Shown here: positions 23,476-32,244 of the stretch, in pieces
Position numbering within the stretch: position 1 is the stretch's first letter
Layout: the number at the start of each line of letters is the position of its first letter
DNA from: Isosphaera sp.
GTDB lineage: Bacteria; Planctomycetota; Phycisphaerae; Phycisphaerales; UBA1924
Direction: 5' to 3'
Assembly: GCA_013822085.1 (NCBI GenBank)
Contig: PNJV01000013.1
Span: 1-51,166 of the forward strand
DNA length: 51,166 nucleotides
Position numbers and translations under genes: made by a program
The notes under the pieces: model-generated
Told to the model about the DNA's origin: nothing
What the model saw: only the letters and a program-made list of their open reading frames with translations
Databases searched by the model: none

Positions 23476-24192
23476 GTGATAGCAACGGGCCGCGGACGTC
23501 CGGTGTTGGCGCAGAGCCGTCGGGCGCTGCGCGCGGTGGGCGTGGTGGGCGGGATAGGACTGGCGCTGGCGTCGCTGGGCCTTGGCGCCGGGCGCTTGGT
23601 CGCGGTGGAGGGCGAGCGGGCCGGCGAGGCGTCCCGGGCCGAGCGTCAGCCGCAGGCGGTGCTGCAGGGCCTCCAGCGGGCGTGGCGCGCCGCCGAGGCG
23701 GACGTGTACCTGGCCGAGCGGTGGGCCGGCCGGGCCGAACAGGACGAAGCGCTGGGCGTGCGGACGCTGATGCGGGCGGCGGCTCGGTCCAGGGCTGTGC
23801 ACATGGCCGCGCTGCGGCGCGCCATCGAGGCGGCCCAGGGCCAGGTCCCCGAGGAGCTCGACCGCAAGCTCCCCGCGGTGGGCACGACGCGCGAGAACCT
23901 GGCGGTGATGCTCCAGCGGCTTGGAAGCGAGAAGGACGTGCTGCTGCCGGCGTCGATCCGCGAGCTGCCCGGCCAGGAACTGCCCGAGGCGCGGACGGCG
24001 TACCGCTACGCGCGGCAGTCGGTGATCGAGCTGCACGCGCTGGCCGAAGAGGCCCGCGCCGACCTGCCCGGCTGGCGCGCCGCCCGCCGGCTGTACGTCG
24101 ACCGCACCTGCGGGTACACCGTCACGGTGGTGGACTTTGAAAAGTGCCCGGTGTGCCTCTCACGCCGAGAGACCTTCGAAGAGGTCCGATAG
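23476..24192 (+). CDS. Exported rubrerythrin-like protein with lost metal ligands
   Basis: This 238-aa protein resembles rubrerythrin in plan: a helical two-repeat ferritin-like part (about 55-195) then a rubredoxin-like tail. Family-like traits are TTRENL before the second half, ARTAYRYARQSVIELHALAEEA near 165-190, and a tail with C212-G-Y and CPVC (C224, C227) ending ETFEEV. However, the first rubredoxin Cys is replaced by Asp (D209), and the Glu residues that should hold the di-iron site are largely missing. An N-terminal hydrophobic segment (about 18-45) suggests export or anchoring, unusual for this cytoplasmic family. Start is GTG with GGAGG 7 nt upstream. The assignment is from motif comparison only. 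Confidence 0.6.
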   Translation: MIATGRGRPVLAQSRRALRAVGVVGGIGLALASLGLGAGRLVAVEGERAGEASRAERQPQAVLQGLQRAWRAAEADVYLAERWAGRAEQDEALGVRTLMRAAARSRAVHMAALRRAIEAAQGQVPEELDRKLPAVGTTRENLAVMLQRLGSEKDVLLPASIRELPGQELPEARTAYRYARQSVIELHALAEEARADLPGWRAARRLYVDRTCGYTVTVVDFEKCPVCLSRRETFEEVR

Positions 24193-24672
24193 AGATCCCC
24201 GAGGCTGACTCATTGGCTGCGGCAGTGGCCGGCCTGGGCATGGCCCAGCGTCGCCACACACGCATGGAAAACCGGGCGCCGGAACTGCGGCCGGAAATGC
24301 GGATCGTCGCGCGCGCGTCCGAACCCATGCCCGCGCGCTGGCGTAGGTGGGATCGTCGACCACGGACGGCTCGGCCAGGCCGGGCTGAGTGACGCAGCGG
24401 GAGGCTGCGGACATCACGGGTCTGCGGGCAGGGCACGGGGCGGGCGGGCGGGCGGTGTGGGGCGGGGCGGTGAGGGACGGGGTGACGGGCGAGGTCTGAC
24501 GGGTGGTGATCATCGACGGCGACGGCTTCGAGAGATTCAGTGGCCCCGCTCCGGTCTGCGGGCCACGGGCCGCACGCGCAGCGACGCGGCTATGGGACCG
24601 GGTGCGGGCAGGAACACACGACCGGTGTCAGGGCCTCGCCCAGGCGAGCCGTGACGCGCACGAGAGCAACGC
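24193..24672. other. 480-bp region without a convincing gene
   Basis: Open frames exist on both strands, but none has a ribosome site, a TANNNT box at the start, or a recognisable protein. The middle is rich in GGGCGG runs (about 24435-24480). It precedes the response regulator and should contain its promoter, which I could not place. The regulator's ATG follows CGAGAGCAACGC, with only a weak GAG ribosome site. Confidence 0.4.
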
Positions 24673-25494
24673 ATGACGTACACAGGACAGGTGACGACCT
24701 CCGCCACGCAGCCGACCGAGCACGACGCGCACGACGCGTACGAGGCCCTGGCCCAGGTGCACGTCGTTGACGACGACGCCGGGGTGCGGCGGTCGGTGCG
24801 CGCGCTGGCCGAGTCGGTGTCGCTGCGCTGCCGGGCCTATGAGTCGGCCGAGCAGTTCCTGGCCGAGAGCGACCGCGGCCTGTCCGGGGTGCTGGTCACG
24901 GACGTGCGCATGCCCGGGATGAGCGGGCTGGAGCTGTACGCCAGGCTGGCGGCGCTGGGGCGCGGGCTCCCGACGATCGTGGTGACCGAGCACGCCGACG
25001 TGCCGCTGGCGGTGCGGGCGCTCAAGCTGGGCGTCCGCGACCTGCTGACCAAGCCGATCAACGAGCAGGAGCTGATCGAGGCGATCGGGGCGGCGCTGGA
25101 GGCCGACCGCGCCTGGCACCAGGAGCGGGGCCGGCGGGAGCAGTCGCTGGCGCGGGTGCGTCGGCTCACGCCGCGCGAGCGCGAGGTCTTCTACCTGGTG
25201 GTGCACGGGCGCCCCAACAAGCAGGTCGCCGCCGAGCTGGAGCTGAGCGAGAAGACGATCGAGATCCACCGGGCCAACGTCATGAAGAAGATGGAGGCCG
25301 GCAGCTTGGCTCAGCTGGTGCGCACGGCGGTGATCGCCGAGGCCGCGCCCGAGTACGGCGCCCTGATGGGCGACGTCCTGCGTCGCCTGCGCGTGGGCGC
25401 CGCGCCGCTGGCGGCCCACAACGGGCACAGCAACGGCGAAGCGACCAACGGCGTGGCGGTGCATCACAACGGCCATGCCAGCCGCGCCCACTGA
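24673..25494 (+). CDS. FixJ-family response regulator with His-rich tail
   Basis: This 273-aa two-component regulator has a receiver domain (about 27-145) with the acidic cluster D33-D35, the phosphoacceptor D77 in VTDVRMPGMSGLEL, T105 and K127 (LLTKPI). A LuxR-type helix-turn-helix follows (about 164-225: LTPREREVFYLVVHGRPNKQVAAELELSEKTIEIHR, spread over two helices), which fits the NarL/FixJ group. The last 25 residues carry six His (HNGHSNG ... HHNGHASRAH), which may bind a metal or be a flexible tail. No partner histidine kinase is adjacent; the hybrid kinase at 41-43 kb is damaged. Confidence 0.93.
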   Translation: MTYTGQVTTSATQPTEHDAHDAYEALAQVHVVDDDAGVRRSVRALAESVSLRCRAYESAEQFLAESDRGLSGVLVTDVRMPGMSGLELYARLAALGRGLPTIVVTEHADVPLAVRALKLGVRDLLTKPINEQELIEAIGAALEADRAWHQERGRREQSLARVRRLTPREREVFYLVVHGRPNKQVAAELELSEKTIEIHRANVMKKMEAGSLAQLVRTAVIAEAAPEYGALMGDVLRRLRVGAAPLAAHNGHSNGEATNGVAVHHNGHASRAH

Positions 25495-25530
25495 CAGCCC
25501 GGGCCGAGCCGGCGCCGCGCGGACCGGCGC

Positions 25531-26691
25531 TCAGGCCTGGGCCAACTCGTCAAGCCTGGCCTGCGGGATGCTCACGCCCGGCAGGTTGCGCCGGGCCAGT
25601 GACCCGAGCTGGCCGACGAGCTGGGCGAGGCTCGGGGCCGTCAGGTTCAGGTGGCCGACCTTGCGCCCCGGGCGCGGGGCCTTGGCGTAGACGTGCGTGT
25701 TGACGCCCGGGAGCGCCGCCAGCGTGGGCAGGCCGGGCAGGTCGCCGACAAGGTTGACCATCGCTGCGCAGGAGCCCGGCGCGAGCATGGCGGTGTCGCC
25801 CAGCGAGAGGTCCGCCGCTGCGCGGGCGTGGTTCTCGAACTGGCTGGTGCGGGAGGCGTCGATGGTCCAGTGGCCCGAGTTGTGGACGCGCGGGGCGATC
25901 TCGTTGGCCAGCAGGCGGTCGCCAACGAGGAAGAGCTCCAGCGCCAGGACGCCGACGTAGGCGGTGGCGTCCATGACGCTGGCGACGGCGCGTCGGGCCG
26001 CGGCTTCCAGCTCGGGCGGCGCGTGCGGGGCCGGGGCGATCGAGAGGCGCAGGACGCCCGACCGGTGGTGGTTCTCGATGAGCGGGTAGAAGGCGGTCCG
26101 GCCCGAGGTCGAGCGGGCGGCGATGATCGACAGCTCGCGCTGGAAGGGCACGAAGGACTCGAGGATCAGCGGCGGCAGCTCGCCGTGCGCGCTCAGGAGC
26201 GCCGAGACGGCGGGGGCGAAGTCGTCCGGCGAGCGCAGCACGGCCTGGCCCTTGCCGTCGTAGCCGAGGCGGCGGGTCTTGAGCACCGCGGGCAGGCCGG
26301 TGACCGCGGCGGCGTCCGGGAGCTGGGCGAGGCTGTCGACGGGCACATACGTGGGTGTCTTGATGCCGAGGCTGGTGAAGAGCCGCTTCTCCAGGAGGCG
26401 GTCCTGGGCGGTGCGCAGGGCCGCGGGGGAGGGGCGGACCGGCACGCGCAGGGCCAGGCGGTCGGCCAGGTCGGCGTCGACGTTCTCGAACTCGTAGGTG
26501 ACGGCGTGGAGGCCGGCGCAGAAGGAGTCGAGGTCGGCGTCGGTGCGCAGTGGGCCGACGCGCGCGTCGCAGACCGGGGCGGCGGGCGTGGCGTCCAGGT
26601 CGTCGCGCACGCGCAGGGAGATGCCCAGCGGGTGGGCGGCCAGGGCGAGCATGCGGGCGAGCTGGCCCCCGCCGAGGCAGCCGAGGATCAC
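25531..26691 (-). CDS. purK: 5-(carboxyamino)imidazole ribonucleotide synthase
   Basis: PurK is the ATP-grasp enzyme that carboxylates AIR with bicarbonate and ATP in purine synthesis. The 386-aa protein starts with [16 protein letters not shown], and has [51 protein letters not shown] and SQFENHARA, the standard PurK series. Its GTG start overlaps the purE stop in GTGA, giving translational coupling. Frames continue upstream through purE but have no family similarity there. Confidence 0.96.
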   Translation of the reverse strand: MILGCLGGGQLARMLALAAHPLGISLRVRDDLDATPAAPVCDARVGPLRTDADLDSFCAGLHAVTYEFENVDADLADRLALRVPVRPSPAALRTAQDRLLEKRLFTSLGIKTPTYVPVDSLAQLPDAAAVTGLPAVLKTRRLGYDGKGQAVLRSPDDFAPAVSALLSAHGELPPLILESFVPFQRELSIIAARSTSGRTAFYPLIENHHRSGVLRLSIAPAPHAPPELEAAARRAVASVMDATAYVGVLALELFLVGDRLLANEIAPRVHNSGHWTIDASRTSQFENHARAAADLSLGDTAMLAPGSCAAMVNLVGDLPGLPTLAALPGVNTHVYAKAPRPGRKVGHLNLTAPSLAQLVGQLGSLARRNLPGVSIPQARLDELAQA

Positions 26692-27272
26692 GGCTTGGGT
26701 CCCTGCTCGTGCGCGTTGGGGGTGTGTGGGCCGGCGGCGGGATCGGGCGGCGGCAGGGGCGGGGCGGCCAGCACCGCGGCGGTCTGGGCGGCGCGGAAGT
26801 CGGCCAGGCGCTGCGCAAGCGCCGGGTCGGTCAGGGCCAGGACGGAGGCGGCCAGGAGCGCGGCGTTGACGGCGCCGGGCCTGCCGATGGCCAGCGTGCC
26901 GACCGGGACACCGGCGGGCATCTGGACGATGGACAGGAGCGAATCGACGCCGCGCAGGGCGTGCGACTCGACGGGCACGCCCAGGACGGGCAGGTGGGTC
27001 TTGGCCGCGAGCATGCCGGGCAGGTGGGCGGCGCCGCCGGCCCCGGCGATGATCAGGCGCAGGCCGCGCGCCGGCGCCGCTGAGGCGTACTCGAAGAGCA
27101 GGTCGGGCGTGCGGTGGGCCGAGACGACGCGGGACTCGTGGGGCACGGCCAGGCGGTCGAGCGTGGCCGAGGCGTGCTGGAGCGTGGCCCAGTCCGAGGC
27201 CGACCCCATGACGACCCCGACCAGGGGGCGAGCGTGGCTGTGGGCGGGCGGTGGGCCTGCGGGCGCTGGCAT
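26688..27272 (-). CDS. purE: N5-CAIR mutase
   Basis: PurE (class I) converts N5-CAIR made by PurK into CAIR. The 194-aa protein has [54 protein letters not shown], and [14 protein letters not shown] with [16 protein letters not shown] Pro-rich extension of about 30 residues ends the protein. Its ATG lies 6 nt after TAGCAT. The gene is divergent from glyA, and the two starts are only 47 bp apart. Confidence 0.96.
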   Translation of the reverse strand: MPAPAGPPPAHSHARPLVGVVMGSASDWATLQHASATLDRLAVPHESRVVSAHRTPDLLFEYASAAPARGLRLIIAGAGGAAHLPGMLAAKTHLPVLGVPVESHALRGVDSLLSIVQMPAGVPVGTLAIGRPGAVNAALLAASVLALTDPALAQRLADFRAAQTAAVLAAPPLPPPDPAAGPHTPNAHEQGPKP

Positions 27273-27278
27273 GGGGCG

Positions 27279-27284
27279 ATGCTA
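27279..27284 (-). promoter_or_regulatory. -10-like box TAGCAT for purEK
   Basis: TAGCAT ends 6 nt before the purE ATG, in the same TAGCAT plus CGCCCC context as ispE. It is 24 bp from the glyA box on the other strand. Confidence 0.55.
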
Positions 27285-27308
27285 GAGGGGCCGTGGTGAG
27301 TGCGGTGA

Positions 27309-27314
27309 TACGGT
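27309..27314 (+). promoter_or_regulatory. -10-like box TACGGT for glyA
   Basis: TACGGT ends 5 nt before the ATG at 27320. It faces away from the purE box, so the two promoters must share DNA. Confidence 0.5.
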
Positions 27315-27319
27315 TGGGC

Positions 27320-28639
27320 ATGAGCCATGACGCGATGTCGGACGGGCTGCTGGAGTTGCTGCGCAGGGACGACCCCGAGGTCGGGGAGCTGCTCGGGCGC
27401 GAGCGGGAGCGGCAGGAGACCACCATCGAGCTGATCGCCAGCGAGAACCACGTCTCGCCGGCGGTGATGCACACGATGGGCTCGTGGCTGACCAACAAGT
27501 ACGCCGAGGGGTACCCCGGCGCGCGGTACTACGGCGGGTGCGCCTGGCACGACCGGATCGAGGAGCTGGCGCGCCAGCGGGCCAAGGCGCTCTTCGGGGC
27601 GCGCTTCGCCAACGTGCAGCCGCACTCGGGGGCGACGGCCAACACGGCCATGTTCATGGCCCTGATGAAGCCCGGCGAGACCTTCGCGTCGCTGGTGCTC
27701 AAGGACGGCGGCCACCTGAGCCACGGGATGTCGATCAACTTCTCGGGGGTGTACCACCGGCCGGTGCACTACCCGCTGCACGCCGACCCGGCCCACCCGC
27801 AGTTCGAGCGCATCGACTACGACGCGGCCCGGCGCGTGTGCCAGGAGCACCGGCCGCGCGTGGTCATGTGCGGGTACTCGGCGTACCCGCGGGTGATCGA
27901 CTTCGCCCGCCTGCGCGCCATCGCCGACGAGGTGGGGGCGCTGCTGGTGGCCGACGTGGCGCACATCGCCGGGCTGTGCACCCACGGCGGCTGCGCACAC
28001 CCGCCGCCGCTGCCGCACGCGCACGTCGTCACGACGACGACCCACAAGACGCTGCGCGGGCCGCGCGGCGGGCTGATCCTGACCAACGACGAGGAGCTGG
28101 CCAAGAAGCTCGACAAGGCCGTCTTCCCCGGCGTCCAGGGCGGGCCGCTCATGCACGTCATCGCCGCCAAGGCCGTGGCCTTCGGCGAGGCCCTGCGGCC
28201 GGAGTTTGTCCAGTACCAGCACCGCGTGGTCCGCAACGCCAAGGCCCTGGCCGCGGGGCTGACGGCCCACGGCTACCGCATCACCACCGGCGGCACCGAC
28301 AACCACCTGATGCTGGTGGACCTGCGCCCCAAGGACCCCGAGCTGACCGGCGCCGACGCCGAGCGCTGGCTCGAGGCGGCGGGCATCATCTGCAACAAGA
28401 ACGGCATCCCCTCGGACCCGCGCCCGCCGAAGCTCACCAGCGGCGTGCGCCTGGGCTCACCGGCGACGACCACCCGCGGCATGGGCGAGGCGGAGATGGG
28501 CGCCATCGCCGGCATGATCGACCGCGTGCTGACCAGCAAGGGCGACGCCGACGAGACCGGGCGCGTCCGCTCGGCCGTGCGCGCCCTGTGCGAGCGCTTC
28601 CCCATGCCCGGACCGACCACCGCCCACCCAGCGAGCTGA
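27320..28639 (+). CDS. glyA: Serine hydroxymethyltransferase
   Basis: GlyA is the PLP enzyme that interconverts serine and glycine while loading tetrahydrofolate with a one-carbon unit. The 439-aa protein has [42 protein letters not shown], the PLP lysine motif [14 protein letters not shown] (Lys near 244), [11 protein letters not shown], and [13 protein letters not shown]. Length is slightly above the usual 415-430. ATG 27320 is preferred because TACGGT ends 5 nt upstream; a second ATG lies 15 nt later. It is divergent from purEK, which links one-carbon supply with purine synthesis. Confidence 0.97.
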   Translation: MSHDAMSDGLLELLRRDDPEVGELLGRERERQETTIELIASENHVSPAVMHTMGSWLTNKYAEGYPGARYYGGCAWHDRIEELARQRAKALFGARFANVQPHSGATANTAMFMALMKPGETFASLVLKDGGHLSHGMSINFSGVYHRPVHYPLHADPAHPQFERIDYDAARRVCQEHRPRVVMCGYSAYPRVIDFARLRAIADEVGALLVADVAHIAGLCTHGGCAHPPPLPHAHVVTTTTHKTLRGPRGGLILTNDEELAKKLDKAVFPGVQGGPLMHVIAAKAVAFGEALRPEFVQYQHRVVRNAKALAAGLTAHGYRITTGGTDNHLMLVDLRPKDPELTGADAERWLEAAGIICNKNGIPSDPRPPKLTSGVRLGSPATTTRGMGEAEMGAIAGMIDRVLTSKGDADETGRVRSAVRALCERFPMPGPTTAHPAS

Positions 28640-28678
28640 CAGCAACACCGCCGCGCGACGCCGGGCGCTCCGGTGCGA

Positions 28679-29491
28679 TCAGCCCGGGCCCGGGCCGGCC
28701 CGGATCAAGGCCCGCATGTCGGCCACCGCCGCACGCAGGCCGGTGTAGACGGCGCGCGCGACGATCGCGTGCCCGATGTGCAGCTCGGCGACGCCCGAGA
28801 CGCCGCGCGGGCCCAGCAGCGGCGGCAGGTTGAGATAGTTCAGGCCGTGCCCCAGGTTGAGGCGCATGCCCAGGGCGCGGGCGCGGTGGCCGGCTTCGAT
28901 GAGCCGGGCGACGTGCCGACGCAGCTCGGCGCCGTGCGCCGCCGCGTCGCCCCCGCAGCGCGCAAAGGCGTTGGCGTACTGGCCCGTGTGCAGCTCGGCG
29001 GCGTCGAAGCCGGCCCCGTGGGCCGCCTCGACCTGGGCCGGATCGGGATCGATAAACGCCGAGACGCACAGCCCCCCCGCGGCGCCCTTGAGGCTGGCCA
29101 CCGCGGCGGCGCACGGCGCCGCGGCCCCGGCCACGTCCAGCCCGCCCTCGGTGGTGACCTCGTTGCGGCCCTCGGGCACCAGCGTGACCATCTCGGGCCG
29201 GCCGCCGGCAGCGCGCAGGCGCACGGCCAGCTCGATCATCGCCGGGGCCATGGACATCTCTAGGTTCAGGCGGGCGCGGACCAGCTGCGCGAGCAGGGCC
29301 AGGTCGCGGTCGTGCAGGTGCCGCCGGTCCTCGCGCAGGTGCGCCGTGACGATGTCGGCCCCGCCGAGCTCCGCCTCGTGGGCGGCCCGGACGGGGTCGG
29401 GCTCGGCGTGGGCGCCGCCGGCGTCGCCAGAGGCCCGGTAACGCGCCTGCCGAAGCGACGCGACGTGATCGATGTTCACTCCCAGGAGCAT
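28679..29491 (-). CDS. pdxJ: Pyridoxine 5'-phosphate synthase
   Basis: PdxJ condenses 1-deoxyxylulose 5-phosphate with 3-amino-2-oxopropyl phosphate to form pyridoxine phosphate. The 270-aa TIM-barrel protein has GVNIDHVASLRQARY, ADIVTAHLREDRRHL, NLEMSMAPAMIELA, TLVPEGRNEVTTEGGLD, and AAELHTGQYANAF, all classic for the family. A TAGCAT box ends 5 nt before the ATG and no ribosome site is visible. It is convergent with glyA, whose enzyme needs the PLP cofactor; the ends are 39 bp apart. Confidence 0.97.
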   Translation of the reverse strand: MLLGVNIDHVASLRQARYRASGDAGGAHAEPDPVRAAHEAELGGADIVTAHLREDRRHLHDRDLALLAQLVRARLNLEMSMAPAMIELAVRLRAAGGRPEMVTLVPEGRNEVTTEGGLDVAGAAAPCAAAVASLKGAAGGLCVSAFIDPDPAQVEAAHGAGFDAAELHTGQYANAFARCGGDAAAHGAELRRHVARLIEAGHRARALGMRLNLGHGLNYLNLPPLLGPRGVSGVAELHIGHAIVARAVYTGLRAAVADMRALIRAGPGPG

Positions 29492-29496
29492 GCGCG

Positions 29497-29502
29497 ATGC
29501 TA
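29497..29502 (-). promoter_or_regulatory. -10-like box TAGCAT for pdxJ
   Basis: TAGCAT ends 5 nt before the pdxJ ATG; the same hexamer serves ispE, purE and trpS. Confidence 0.55.
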
Positions 29503-29632
29503 GGAGCGTGTTCGGTGCGCCGGGGCGGCGCCGTCACACCCGGCAGGGCTTGACGGCCGTCAGAGCGTGCGGCCTCGACGGCGCGCCGGGCCAATTGAAC
29601 AGTTCGATGGTCGGCAGCCAACGGGAGGACCC

Positions 29633-30118
29633 ATGACACGCGCCACCGCCCGCACCAGCACACGCGGCTTCACGCTGATCGAGATCCTGATCGTGGTCGT
29701 GATCCTGGGGATCCTGGCGGCGATCGGCCTGCCGCTCTTCGGGCAGGTCCGCGGCGACACGGAGCGCTCCGCCTTCGTGCAGGACATGCGGATCATCCGC
29801 GACGCGGCGATGGTCTACCGCCTCCAGAGCGGCGAGCACGTGGGCGACAGCAGCTCCGGCCAGCTGCCCCCGGAGCTGGCCGAGTTCATCTCCCAGAGCA
29901 AGTGGGAGCAGGGCACGCCGATCGGGGGCGTGTGGGACGCCGAGCGGGATTCATTCGGTGTCACCGCAGCGATCGGCGTGCACTTCAACGGCACCGGCAT
30001 CGCCCGCGACGCGGCGTTCATGGCCGAGATCGACCAGATCCTCGACGACGGGGACGTGCTCACGGGGGCGTTCCGGCAGATCGACTCCGACCGGTACTAC
30101 TGGATCACCGAGGAGTAA
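29633..30118 (+). CDS. Type II/IV pseudopilin-like protein
   Basis: A 161-aa protein with a short basic leader, then the prepilin peptidase site G12-FTLIE and a hydrophobic helix (FTLIEILIVVVILGILAAIGL). The conserved Glu at position +5 of the mature protein (E17) is present. The remainder is a short globular domain (about 45-161) with no family I can name. GGGAGG lies 5 nt before the ATG. A second protein with the same N-terminal motif follows about 100 bp downstream, so the pair may be minor pseudopilins of a secretion or pilus system; the motor genes are not in the window. Confidence 0.88.
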   Translation: MTRATARTSTRGFTLIEILIVVVILGILAAIGLPLFGQVRGDTERSAFVQDMRIIRDAAMVYRLQSGEHVGDSSSGQLPPELAEFISQSKWEQGTPIGGVWDAERDSFGVTAAIGVHFNGTGIARDAAFMAEIDQILDDGDVLTGAFRQIDSDRYYWITEE

Positions 30119-30210
30119 CCCCGAGCCGGGCCGGGCCGGGGCGGCGAAAATTCACGGACAACATCGCGCGCCCGCGGCGGGCAAACCGGGCGCGCGGGCC
30201 GATCGGGGGC

Positions 30211-30216
30211 AATGAT
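30211..30216 (+). promoter_or_regulatory. Near-match -10 box AATGAT
   Basis: AATGAT ends 6 nt before GTG 30223. It differs from TANNNT only at the first base, so it is a weaker case. Confidence 0.3.
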
Positions 30217-30222
30217 TGCCGC

Positions 30223-30942
30223 GTGCGGTCTCGCGGGTTCACGCTCATCGAGCTCCTGGTCGTGGTGGCCATCGTCGCGGCGCTGATCGGGGTGCTCGCG
30301 CCGGCGCTGTCGCGCGTGCGCGAGTCGGGGCGGTCCTCGGTGTGCCTGTCGAACCTGCGGCAGGCGTTCATCGTGTGCCGGGCCTACGGCGACGAGCACC
30401 GCGGCCGCGGGCCGGCCATCGGGGCGCCGTTCACGGCGAGCCCCAACTGGGCGTTCGTGGTGCAGGCCTCGGCCGGCCGCAGCGGGACCAGCGCCGACGA
30501 GGTGCTGACCGCCGACTCGGTGCTGGTCTGCCCGTCCAACCGCGCCTTCAACGGCGTGGCCATGACCCGCACCTACGCCATGAACGTGACGGGGCACAAC
30601 CGGGCGGCGTTCGCGGCCGACCCCGACAGCTTCGACGACCCCTCCCGCCCGGTGCACATACGGATGGACGGCGTGAGCGGGGCCAGCAAGGCCGTGATGC
30701 TCATGGACGCGGCGCAGAGCCCCTCCGGCCCGGGCCTGCCGCCGTCGACGCGCTCCTGGAGCGTGATCGACCTGCGCCTGGCCCAGCACCTTGACGAGCG
30801 CCTGGGGTGGTTCCACGGCGGCGTGCGCGCCGAGCCGCGCGCCAGCGGCCTCCAGGGCCGGGTCTTCCAGGCGGTGTACTACGACGGCTCGGCCCGCGCA
30901 GTGGACGAGGTGACCGAGTCCCTGGCCCAGCCGCTGCCCTGA
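30223..30942 (+). CDS. Prepilin-type protein with H...DG C-terminal motif
   Basis: This 239-aa protein starts (GTG 30223) with the prepilin site RSRG-FTLIELLVVVAIVAALIGVL, so it is cleaved and methylated like a pseudopilin. The body has the layout common in planctomycete prepilin-like proteins: CLSNLRQA after the helix, VLVCPSNR, YAMN, and near the end HGG followed later by VYYDGSARAV, a variant of the H-X9-DG motif. Function is unknown; such proteins are numerous in this phylum. It follows another pseudopilin gene on the same strand. Confidence 0.85.
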   Translation: MRSRGFTLIELLVVVAIVAALIGVLAPALSRVRESGRSSVCLSNLRQAFIVCRAYGDEHRGRGPAIGAPFTASPNWAFVVQASAGRSGTSADEVLTADSVLVCPSNRAFNGVAMTRTYAMNVTGHNRAAFAADPDSFDDPSRPVHIRMDGVSGASKAVMLMDAAQSPSGPGLPPSTRSWSVIDLRLAQHLDERLGWFHGGVRAEPRASGLQGRVFQAVYYDGSARAVDEVTESLAQPLP

Positions 30943-30962
30943 GCGCGCCCGGCCGCGGGCGC

Positions 30963-32207
30963 TCAGTCGGCCGGGCGCACCAGCGGCGTGGGGCCCAGCG
31001 TGACGCAGGTCAGCTCGCCCAGCGGGCGGGCGGCCAGGTGGTCGTTGAGCTGATCGAGCGTGATGGCGGCGTAGCCGTCGGCGATCTCCGCCAGCGACCG
31101 CGGCCGGCCCAGGCGGTGCATGTCCAGGGCCAGGGCCATGGCGCGGGCCGCGGTGGACTCGCCCGAGAAGACCAGGCTGGTGCGCAGGCCGGTGCCGGCA
31201 CGGTGGAACTCCTCGACGCTCACGCGCCCCTCGGGCGTGCGCAGCCGGCGCAGCTCCGCCGTGAGCACGTCGATGGAGCGCTGGGCCTTCTCGGGGGTGG
31301 TGCCGACGTAGGCCACCACCCGGCCGTGTGACTTGTCGGCGGCGTAGGCCGCCGAGACGGCGTAGCAGAGCCCGCGCCGCTCGCGGACCTCGCAAAAGAG
31401 CCGGGCCGCGGGGCCCCCCGAGAGCACCGCCGCGGCCAGCCGCTCGAGGCGCGACTCGGGCGCCGCCTCCGGCGGCGCCGCGTGGGCCAGGAGGATCTGG
31501 ACCTGGCTGGTGTCGTCGGGCTGATGGAACATCGTGCCGCGCGTGGGCGAGGGCGTGACGGGCACGGCCTCGGCGCTGCCGGACCAGCCGCGCAGGAGCG
31601 CGTCCAGGTGCGCGGCCCCGTGGGCGTGGTCCACGTCGCCGGCGATGGCCAGGATCGACCCCACCGGGCGGGCGCAGCGCTCCCAGCGCTGGGCCAGGTC
31701 GTCGCGGGTGATCGCCGCCAGGCCCTCGGCGGTGCCCAGCCCGGAGCGGTTGAGCGGCGGGTCCACGTGGCGCTCGGTCAGGAGCACGCCGGCCCGGTCC
31801 TGGGGGTTGTCGCGCAGGGCCGCCAGCGACTGGGCGCACAGGTCGCGCGCCGGGCCGATCGAGCCCGGGTCGAACCGGGGGCGCAGCACGGCGTCGGCCA
31901 GCAGGCCCAGGAGCGTGCCCAGGTCCCGGCCGATGCACGTGGCCGTCAGCCGCAGGTACAGCGGTCCCACGTCGCACCCGCGCGAGGCGCCGATGGCGTC
32001 GAACGCGTCGGCCTGCCGGCGCGAGTCGAGCGCGCCGGCACCGCGCCAGACCAGCTCAGCGAGCATCGGGGCCACGCCGACCCGGTCGGCGGGGTCGTGG
32101 GCGCTGCCCGCGGGGATCAGCCACGCGACCGAGACCGAGCCGGCCCCAGCGATCCGCTCGGTCAGCAGTGGCATGCCGCAGGCGAGCGTGGAAGTACGGA
32201 TCGTCAT
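30963..32207 (-). CDS. M16 peptidase homologue lacking the zinc site
   Basis: This 414-aa protein has the two-domain M16 (insulinase/processing peptidase) plan, but the catalytic motif HxxEH is absent. At its place (about 44-54) it reads GVAPMLAELVWRG, where GxAHFLEHxxFKG is expected, so both His and the Glu are gone. The C-terminal half keeps the M16 substrate-handling motif with RLFCEVRERRGLCYAVSAAY. M16 proteins of this kind often act as the inactive partner of an active M16 subunit; no active partner is in the window. Start ATG lies 6 nt after TAGACT. The protein lacks a signal peptide. Confidence 0.88.
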   Translation of the reverse strand: MTIRTSTLACGMPLLTERIAGAGSVSVAWLIPAGSAHDPADRVGVAPMLAELVWRGAGALDSRRQADAFDAIGASRGCDVGPLYLRLTATCIGRDLGTLLGLLADAVLRPRFDPGSIGPARDLCAQSLAALRDNPQDRAGVLLTERHVDPPLNRSGLGTAEGLAAITRDDLAQRWERCARPVGSILAIAGDVDHAHGAAHLDALLRGWSGSAEAVPVTPSPTRGTMFHQPDDTSQVQILLAHAAPPEAAPESRLERLAAAVLSGGPAARLFCEVRERRGLCYAVSAAYAADKSHGRVVAYVGTTPEKAQRSIDVLTAELRRLRTPEGRVSVEEFHRAGTGLRTSLVFSGESTAARAMALALDMHRLGRPRSLAEIADGYAAITLDQLNDHLAARPLGELTCVTLGPTPLVRPAD

Positions 32208-32213
32208 CGGCCC

Positions 32214-32219
32214 AGTCTA
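32214..32219 (-). promoter_or_regulatory. -10-like box TAGACT for M16 homologue
   Basis: TAGACT ends 6 nt before the ATG. It sits between the M16 homologue and the 3' end of der. Confidence 0.5.
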
Positions 32220-32244
32220 GGGGGCGCCCCGGTGGCGTTTGCGC

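Noticed and set aside
24160-24513. 117-codon minus-strand frame in the gap before the FixJ-type regulator
   Set aside because: It has no ribosome site, no box at its start, no recognisable domain, and it overlaps the end of the rubrerythrin-like gene.
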